Assembly (NCBI GenBank): GCA_021780695.1
Contig: JAJXYD010000040.1
Span: 62,001 to 126,000 of the forward strand
DNA: 64,000 nucleotides
Reading direction: 5' to 3'
DNA from: Deltaproteobacteria bacterium
GTDB taxonomy: Bacteria > Desulfobacterota > Syntrophobacteria > Syntrophobacterales > Syntrophobacteraceae
In this document: in pieces, positions 59,049 through 64,000 of the stretch
Layout: every line of letters begins with the position of its first letter
Position numbering within the stretch: position 1 is the first letter of the stretch
Translations under genes and position numbers: made by a program
Notes under the pieces: generated by a model
The model's database searches: none
What the model was told of the DNA's origin: nothing
The model's input: only the letters and a program-made list of their open reading frames with translations

Positions 59049-61820
59049 TTAGGCGGAAGCAGATGCGTTTTTGCCCGCCGCGACGTTTTGCGCGCGCTCT
59101 TTCAACGCGGCCTGTGCGGCGGCAAGTCTTGCCACCGGTACGCGGAAGGGCGAGCAGCTGACATAGTTTAGTCCGAGTCTATGGCAAATGGCTATGGACT
59201 TGGGGTCTCCACCATGTTCTCCGCAGATGCCCACTTCCAGTCTGGGGCGGGTTTTCCTGCCCGCCTGGACCGCCAATCCCATTATCTTGGCCACCCCATG
59301 CTCGTCGATGCTTACAAAGGGGTTCTCCGGCAAAACCCCATCGCGTATGTAGTCGATCAAAAAGCCCTTTTCAGCATCGTCTCTGCTTATGCCGAAAGTC
59401 ATCTGGGTCAGGTCGTTTGTCCCAAAAGAAAAGAACTCGGCGTACTCGGCCATTTCATCGGCGGTAAGGGCTGCCCTGGGGATTTCAATCATGGTGCCGA
59501 ACTTGTAGTCTACCTTTATCTCTTTTTCTTCCATGACCTTTTGGGCCACTTCTTCGAGCATGGACCGTTGGATCCTGAGCTCATTGACGTGGCCGGTCAG
59601 GGGGATCATAATTTCGGGATAGACTTCTATGCCCTCGGATGCGCACTGGCAGGCCGCTTCGAAGATCGCTCTGACCTGCATCTTGGTCAGTTCCGGCATT
59701 TTGAGCCCCAGGCGCACCCCTCGAAGACCCAGCATGGGATTTGCCTCATGGAGGGCTTCCACGGACTTTAGAACGTGCTGGCGCTCCTCTATCCTGCCAA
59801 GCAGTTCATTTATTTCGTGCAAATCCCCGGCGCTGTGGAGCCTGATTTTGCAGTCGGCAAGCTCGCTTGCAAGGGTTTCGCCACTGGGCAAAAATTCATG
59901 CAGAGGCGGGTCGATCAGGCGGATTATGACCGGCAGTCCGTCCATTTCCCGGAAGAGACCGGCAAAGTCGTCACGCTGGTAGGGCAAAAGAGCCTCGAGG
60001 GCTTCGCTGCGCTCCGCCGGTTGGTTTGTCATGATAAGCTTCTGAATATGGGGAAGTCTTTCGGTCTGAAAGAACATGTGTTCGGTGCGGCAGAGCCCTA
60101 TGCCCCTTGCGCCGAATGCGCGGGCGCGTTTGGCGTCGTGAGGATAGTCCGCGTTGGTCCACACCTGAAGCCGCGAGGAATCGTCGGCCCATTGGAGAAG
60201 TTTTTTGAGCCAGGGGTCCGAGATATCGGGTATCTTGGCTTCGATCTGCCCCAGGAAAACCTCGCCCGTGGAACCGTCGATGGAAATCCAGTCGCCTTCC
60301 TTTACGACCTGGCCGTCCACGGTCATCATGCGGCGGGCAACATTTATATCAAGAGCGGCTACACCCACCACGGCAGGCTTTCCAAACTGGCGGGCTACAA
60401 GGGCCGCGTGGCTCGTGCGCCCCCCCCGGCTCGTCAGAATGCCTTCCGAGGCGAGCATCCCGTGCACATCGTCGGGCTTGGTTTCGGGCCGCACCATGAT
60501 GACCTTTTTGCCATCCTTTTTGGCCCAGCTTTCGGCCAGATCGGCTGTGAAGGCCACCATCCCCACAGCCGCGCCGGGGGAGACATTCAAGCCGCTTGCC
60601 AGGTATTTGCCCTCGGCTTTAGCGCTCCGTTTGGATGCCGCATCGAATTGAGGATGGAGGAAAAAGTCGACCTGATCGGTGGTTACCCGGTTTTCCACTG
60701 CCTCTTCGCGGCTGATGTAGCCTTCCTCGGCCATATCGACCGCTATGCGGACCGCGGCCTCGGCCGAGCGCTTGGCGTCCCGGGTCTGAAGCATCCACAG
60801 GATGCCCTTTTCAACGGTAAATTCGATATCCTGGACGTTGCTGTAGTGCTTTTCGAGCTTGTCCGCGATTTCGAGCAACTGCTTCCAGGCTTGCGGCAAT
60901 ACATTGGCCATCTGTTCGATGGGAAGGGTCGCTCGAATGCCCGCAACAACGTCTTCGCCCTGGGCATTTACCAAAAAGTCGCCCTCGATCTTCTTGTCGC
61001 CGTTTGTGACATTGCGGGTGGTCGCAACGCCCGTGGCGCTGGTCTGGCCCATGTTTCCAAAGACCATCGTAACGATATTTACGGCCGTACCGAGGTCGTG
61101 GGCAATTTTGGCCGCATTGCGGTAATCAATGGCTCGCTTGCCGTTCCAGGATTTGAACACGGCCTCGGTAGCCAGGCGCAGCTGCTCCATGGGGTCAGTG
61201 GGGAAAGCCCTGTGGCTGTGTTGCTCAAAAATGACCTTGAAACGCTCGCAGACGGCCTTCCAGTCCTCGGCGCCAAATTCGGTGTCGCTGCGAACGCCGC
61301 GTGCCTTTACAAACTCGCCGATAACTTCTTCAAAGGGTTCGTCGGGAACTTCCATTACCACCGAACCAAACATCTGGATGAGACGGCGATAGGAATCATA
61401 GACGAAACGGGGGTCTGCCGTGGCGGCTATCATGCCCTTGACCGTTTCATCGTTTAGTCCGATATTGAGTACTGTATCCATCATGCCGGGCATGGAGAAC
61501 TTGGCGCCGGAGCGGCACGAGACAAGCAGAGGTCTTTGGGCGTCTCCGAATTTTTTCCCGGTCTGTTTTTCCACTTCGACCAAGGCAGCCAGCTCCTGCT
61601 CCCACATGGTCTCCGGAAAATTCATTCCGCACTCCAGATAGGAGTTGCAGGCTTCGGTGGTAACGGTGAATCCAGGGGGAACGGGCAATCCTAGCCTGGT
61701 CATTTCCGCCAGATTGGCCCCTTTGCCGCCCAAAAGCCCCTTTACGTCCTCCCAGTCGCCACCCACATAAGACGCCGCCTGATCGAGTTCATTGAATGAA
61801 TAGACCCATTTTTTTGCCAT
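59049..61820 (-). CDS. ppdK: Pyruvate, phosphate dikinase
   Basis: PPDK interconverts pyruvate + ATP + Pi and PEP + AMP + PPi, giving PEP for gluconeogenesis in anaerobes. The 923-residue protein has the N-terminal ATP-grasp domain (GGKGANLAEMTRLGLPVPPGF, SCRSGAKFSMPGMMDTVLN), the swivelling His domain with GGRTSHAALVARQFGKPAVVG (phospho-His) and the C-terminal PEP/pyruvate TIM barrel (GLCRTEHMFF, GTNDLTQMTFG, CGEHGGDP). Length is typical. A GGAG site precedes the ATG. The leader upstream is highly structured. Confidence 0.97.
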   Translation of the reverse strand: MAKKWVYSFNELDQAASYVGGDWEDVKGLLGGKGANLAEMTRLGLPVPPGFTVTTEACNSYLECGMNFPETMWEQELAALVEVEKQTGKKFGDAQRPLLVSCRSGAKFSMPGMMDTVLNIGLNDETVKGMIAATADPRFVYDSYRRLIQMFGSVVMEVPDEPFEEVIGEFVKARGVRSDTEFGAEDWKAVCERFKVIFEQHSHRAFPTDPMEQLRLATEAVFKSWNGKRAIDYRNAAKIAHDLGTAVNIVTMVFGNMGQTSATGVATTRNVTNGDKKIEGDFLVNAQGEDVVAGIRATLPIEQMANVLPQAWKQLLEIADKLEKHYSNVQDIEFTVEKGILWMLQTRDAKRSAEAAVRIAVDMAEEGYISREEAVENRVTTDQVDFFLHPQFDAASKRSAKAEGKYLASGLNVSPGAAVGMVAFTADLAESWAKKDGKKVIMVRPETKPDDVHGMLASEGILTSRGGRTSHAALVARQFGKPAVVGVAALDINVARRMMTVDGQVVKEGDWISIDGSTGEVFLGQIEAKIPDISDPWLKKLLQWADDSSRLQVWTNADYPHDAKRARAFGARGIGLCRTEHMFFQTERLPHIQKLIMTNQPAERSEALEALLPYQRDDFAGLFREMDGLPVIIRLIDPPLHEFLPSGETLASELADCKIRLHSAGDLHEINELLGRIEERQHVLKSVEALHEANPMLGLRGVRLGLKMPELTKMQVRAIFEAACQCASEGIEVYPEIMIPLTGHVNELRIQRSMLEEVAQKVMEEKEIKVDYKFGTMIEIPRAALTADEMAEYAEFFSFGTNDLTQMTFGISRDDAEKGFLIDYIRDGVLPENPFVSIDEHGVAKIMGLAVQAGRKTRPRLEVGICGEHGGDPKSIAICHRLGLNYVSCSPFRVPVARLAAAQAALKERAQNVAAGKNASASA

Positions 61821-61839
61821 AACCAGTGCTCCATCGGAA

Positions 61840-61885
61840 AATCTAGTATCTATTTCAAATTGGCAGCTAGTCGAAATACTAGATT
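61840..61885. repeat. 10-bp inverted repeat in the ppdK leader
   Basis: AATCTAGTAT and ATACTAGATT are perfect inverted copies with a 26-nt spacer. It starts 20 bp upstream of the ppdK ATG. The 46-bp element contains three CTAG tetranucleotides, a word usually rare in bacterial DNA. It may be an operator or a leader hairpin that covers the ribosome-binding region. Confidence 0.55.
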
Positions 61886-61895
61886 GGGTTAAAAT

Positions 61896-61986
61896 AAAAA
61901 AACTGCCCGAAAATTCCGCGCTCCGGACGGCGCTGTAGTCCGCTGAAACTCAAGCGTAGCGAGCGCATCAAGGCAAATGTGGGCAG
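61896..61986 (-). ncRNA. Candidate structured RNA or attenuator in the ppdK leader
   Basis: On the minus strand CTGCCC pairs with GGGCAG across 72 nt, followed by TTTTTTT. Nested inside are GCGCTC/GAGCGC (37-nt spacing) and, within it, CGGAC/GTCCG and CGCT/AGCG helices, giving a branched structure that ends like an intrinsic terminator. It lies about 75 nt upstream of the ppdK ATG. It could be a leader attenuator, or a small RNA with its own terminator. No known class is recognised. The rest of the 420-bp region up to the malic enzyme shows nothing else clear. Confidence 0.45.
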
Positions 61987-62241
61987 AGCTATTAGAACGG
62001 GCTTAATTATGTTGATAATTCGGGCCTCTGTCAATATTGTCCTCGCTTTGTACCAAATTTCTCTTGGTTATGGTGTTTTTTCTCCCCCAAAATAGCTGAC
62101 TCTAACGGCTCCATTCTGAGGCCGGTCTTACGGTTTCATGGTATTATCGCACTTGTCCTGGCGGTTGTCTTAATTCGAGGTTTTCCCGATGCGCGTCTTT
62201 TCCTTCCGGGCGGATGAAACGCTCAATGCATAGGAGCAACG

Positions 62242-64000
62242 ATGGTCCTTAAAGATGATGCCTTAAAATACCACAGCGAAGATCGGGCAGGAAAAATTGA
62301 AGTAAAACCCATAAAGCCCTGTTTTACTCAGAGGGATCTCTCGATGGCCTACACGCCCGGAGTGGCCGAGCCGTGCAGAGAAATCGAACGCGCCGGCGAA
62401 AAGGTCTTCGAGTATACCGTCAAGGGTAACCTCGTAGGTGTTGTAACCAACGGTACGGCCGTACTTGGACTTGGAGACATAGGACCTCTGGCCGCCAAGC
62501 CCGTAATGGAAGGCAAGGCCGTCCTTTTTAAAAGATTTGCCGATATCGACGTTTTCGATATTGAACTCAAAACGAAAGATCCCGATGAGATCATTCAGGC
62601 CGTAAAGCTTCTGGAGCCCACATTCGGGGGCATAAACCTCGAAGACATAAAGGCCCCCGAATGCTTCTACATCGAAGAGCATCTTCGCGAGATCATGAAT
62701 ATTCCGGTTTTTCACGACGACCAGCACGGCACCGCGATCATCTCCGCGGCTGCACTCCTGAACGCTCTCGAATTGCAAAACAAAAAAATCGATGAGGTAA
62801 AGGTGGTGATATCGGGCGCGGGAGCCGCCGGGATTGCCTGCGCCAGCCTCTATGTAAGGCTTGGGGTAAATAGAGAAAACGTATTCCTGGTAGACTCCAG
62901 GGGCCTTATCCATAACGGCCGTAAAGAGGGCATGAACCCCTACAAACAGCGGTTTGCAAATGGTGAAAGACCGATGTCCCTGGCGGAAGTGATGAAGGAT
63001 GCCGATGTTTTCTCCGGCGTATCGGCCGCGGGCATTCTTTCCAAGGAGATGGTAAAAAGCATGGCTCCAAGGCCCATTATTTTCGCTCTGGCCAATCCGG
63101 ATCCTGAAATCAGCTACCCTGATGCCACAAGCGTTCGAAAGGATCTCATAATGGCTACGGGTCGCTCCGACTACCCCAACCAGGTAAACAACGTGCTTGG
63201 TTTTCCCTATATCTTCCGGGGTGCTTTGGACGTACGGGCCGTTGCGATAAATGACGAGATGAAAATCGAGGCGGTAAAATCTCTTGCAAATCTTGCCAAG
63301 GAAGACGTTCCGGATTCGGTTTTGAAAGCCTACGGGGCCGAAATGCTCGAATACGGGCCAAACTACATCATCCCCAAGCCCTTCGATCCCAGGGTGCTCA
63401 TCTACGAGGGGATCGCGGTGGCCAAAGCCGCTGTTCAATCGGGGGTGGCCCGGGTCCCGATAACCGACTGGGATGAATACAGAGACCGGTTGGAAAGCCG
63501 CCTTGGCCGGTCCCGGGAAATCATGCGGCGCATCATCCACAAGGCAAAAACCGACCCCAAGCGAATCGTTTTCCTCGAAGGCGCGGACCCAAAAATCCTG
63601 AGAGCGACCCAGATCCTTTTGGATGAAGGTATCGCCAAGCCGATCCTTCTAGGAGACACAAAAGAGATAAGGAACCGGGCAGAAGAACTCCATCTTGAAA
63701 TCGAGGCCGCCGAGTTGATCGACCCGAAAGAATCCGAGCGCATCGACGAATACGCGGCCGATCTTTTCAAATCGCGCTGCCGGAAAGGCATGACCCCCGA
63801 TAAGGCCAGAAAGCTGATTTCCACCAGCAATAACTACTTTGGCGCCATGATGGTAAAGCTTTGCCATGCGGACGGTTTGGTGGGAGGCGTTAACAAGGAC
63901 TATCCCGATACGATACGGCCCGCGCTTCAAACACTTCCGCTGGAGAAAACCACCTCGGTAATTGCCGGCGTCTACATGATGGTTTTCCAAAAGGACGTGA
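62242..64000 (+). CDS. maeB: Malic enzyme with PTA-like C-terminal domain (3' end beyond the window)
   Basis: Malic enzyme decarboxylates malate to pyruvate with NAD(P). The frame opens at 62242 ([14 protein letters not shown]) after an AGGAG site and stays open to the window edge (586 codons). The malic domain has [12 protein letters not shown] and [19 protein letters not shown]; the NAD domain has [16 protein letters not shown] and [14 protein letters not shown]. From about residue 430 a phosphotransacetylase-like regulatory domain begins ([15 protein letters not shown]). This is the MaeB-type fusion, usually regulated by acetyl-CoA. Together with ppdK, divergent from it, it forms a pyruvate/PEP/malate node. 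Confidence 0.95.
   Translation, partial: MVLKDDALKYHSEDRAGKIEVKPIKPCFTQRDLSMAYTPGVAEPCREIERAGEKVFEYTVKGNLVGVVTNGTAVLGLGDIGPLAAKPVMEGKAVLFKRFADIDVFDIELKTKDPDEIIQAVKLLEPTFGGINLEDIKAPECFYIEEHLREIMNIPVFHDDQHGTAIISAAALLNALELQNKKIDEVKVVISGAGAAGIACASLYVRLGVNRENVFLVDSRGLIHNGRKEGMNPYKQRFANGERPMSLAEVMKDADVFSGVSAAGILSKEMVKSMAPRPIIFALANPDPEISYPDATSVRKDLIMATGRSDYPNQVNNVLGFPYIFRGALDVRAVAINDEMKIEAVKSLANLAKEDVPDSVLKAYGAEMLEYGPNYIIPKPFDPRVLIYEGIAVAKAAVQSGVARVPITDWDEYRDRLESRLGRSREIMRRIIHKAKTDPKRIVFLEGADPKILRATQILLDEGIAKPILLGDTKEIRNRAEELHLEIEAAELIDPKESERIDEYAADLFKSRCRKGMTPDKARKLISTSNNYFGAMMVKLCHADGLVGGVNKDYPDTIRPALQTLPLEKTTSVIAGVYMMVFQKDV

Noticed and set aside
59775-61457. 560-codon open frame opposite ppdK
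   Set aside because: It is the antisense shadow of a highly conserved gene with strong codon bias. It has no ribosome-binding site and no recognisable domain.
62263-63540. 425-codon minus-strand frame opposite the malic enzyme
   Set aside because: The plus strand encodes a clear MaeB with motifs throughout; the minus frame is a shadow.
1-64000. CRISPR arrays, insertion sequences or prophage genes
   Set aside because: I saw no regularly spaced repeats, transposase, integrase or phage structural protein, and composition looks even across the window.

Overview
The window is ordinary, gene-dense bacterial chromosome. I see no insertion sequence, prophage, CRISPR array or obvious island. The gene set points to an anaerobic, motile, Gram-negative bacterium of the Desulfobacterota (former Deltaproteobacteria), most like the Syntrophobacteria. 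The pointers are a split methylmalonyl-CoA mutase with its epimerase and MeaB, an AhbD-type heme synthase next to hemB, a DUF39 homocysteine-synthesis protein, DsrE-family sulfur carriers, pyruvate phosphate dikinase and a malic enzyme. The genus is inference.

Layout. 1-7.7 kb (minus strand): the flagellar basal-body operon flgB-flgC-fliE-fliF-fliG (fliG cut by the window edge), preceded by an exported TPR protein and a sigma-54 activator. Both transcription units start with a clear -24/-12 promoter. 7.9-19.3 kb: an MtfA-like peptidase, then a plus-strand metabolic run: beta-keto acid cleavage enzyme, 3-hydroxyacyl-CoA dehydrogenase, methylmalonyl-CoA mutase large and small subunits, MeaB, epimerase, two universal stress proteins, a cation efflux pump, hemB, ahbD and an anchored rhodanese. 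19.3-28.1 kb: small redox and housekeeping genes, tRNA-Arg(CCU), tRNA-Phe(GAA), rsmE, prepilin peptidase, topA and a metallo-beta-lactamase-fold hydrolase. 28.5-32.4 kb: alcohol dehydrogenase, a DUF4337 membrane protein, a methyltransferase and cysQ. 32.7-44.4 kb: tRNA-Val(GAC) and the classical thrS-infC-rpmI-rplT-pheS-pheT cluster, followed by a PilZ protein, mntP, purL and purE. 44.5-52.4 kb: a RelA/SpoT homologue, an HtrA protease, an HNH protein, an ArsR/DsrE pair and a chemoreceptor. 52.4-64 kb: typA, tRNA-Ala(CGC), nth, a PP-loop/DUF39 operon, a basic exported protein, ppdK and a 3'-truncated malic enzyme.

How it fits together. The flagellar part looks like a sigma cascade: sigma-54 at the basal-body genes and sigma-28 in front of the chemoreceptor at 50.7 kb. 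The mutase cluster is the core of the methylmalonyl-CoA route between propionyl-CoA and succinyl-CoA. The hemB/ahbD pair implies heme made through siroheme. All four tRNA genes have a sigma-70 promoter with a 17-bp spacer, and three of them have an evident terminator.

The most unusual items are: an activator whose receiver domain has His where the phospho-accepting Asp should be; a Rel protein with an intact hydrolase but a degraded synthetase motif; an infC start that appears to be CTG; a DUF39/PP-loop sulfur operon; and several structured non-coding leaders (ppdK, thrS, the cysQ 3' region, the mutase intercistronic hairpin). I did not find a convincing wholly new multi-gene system.
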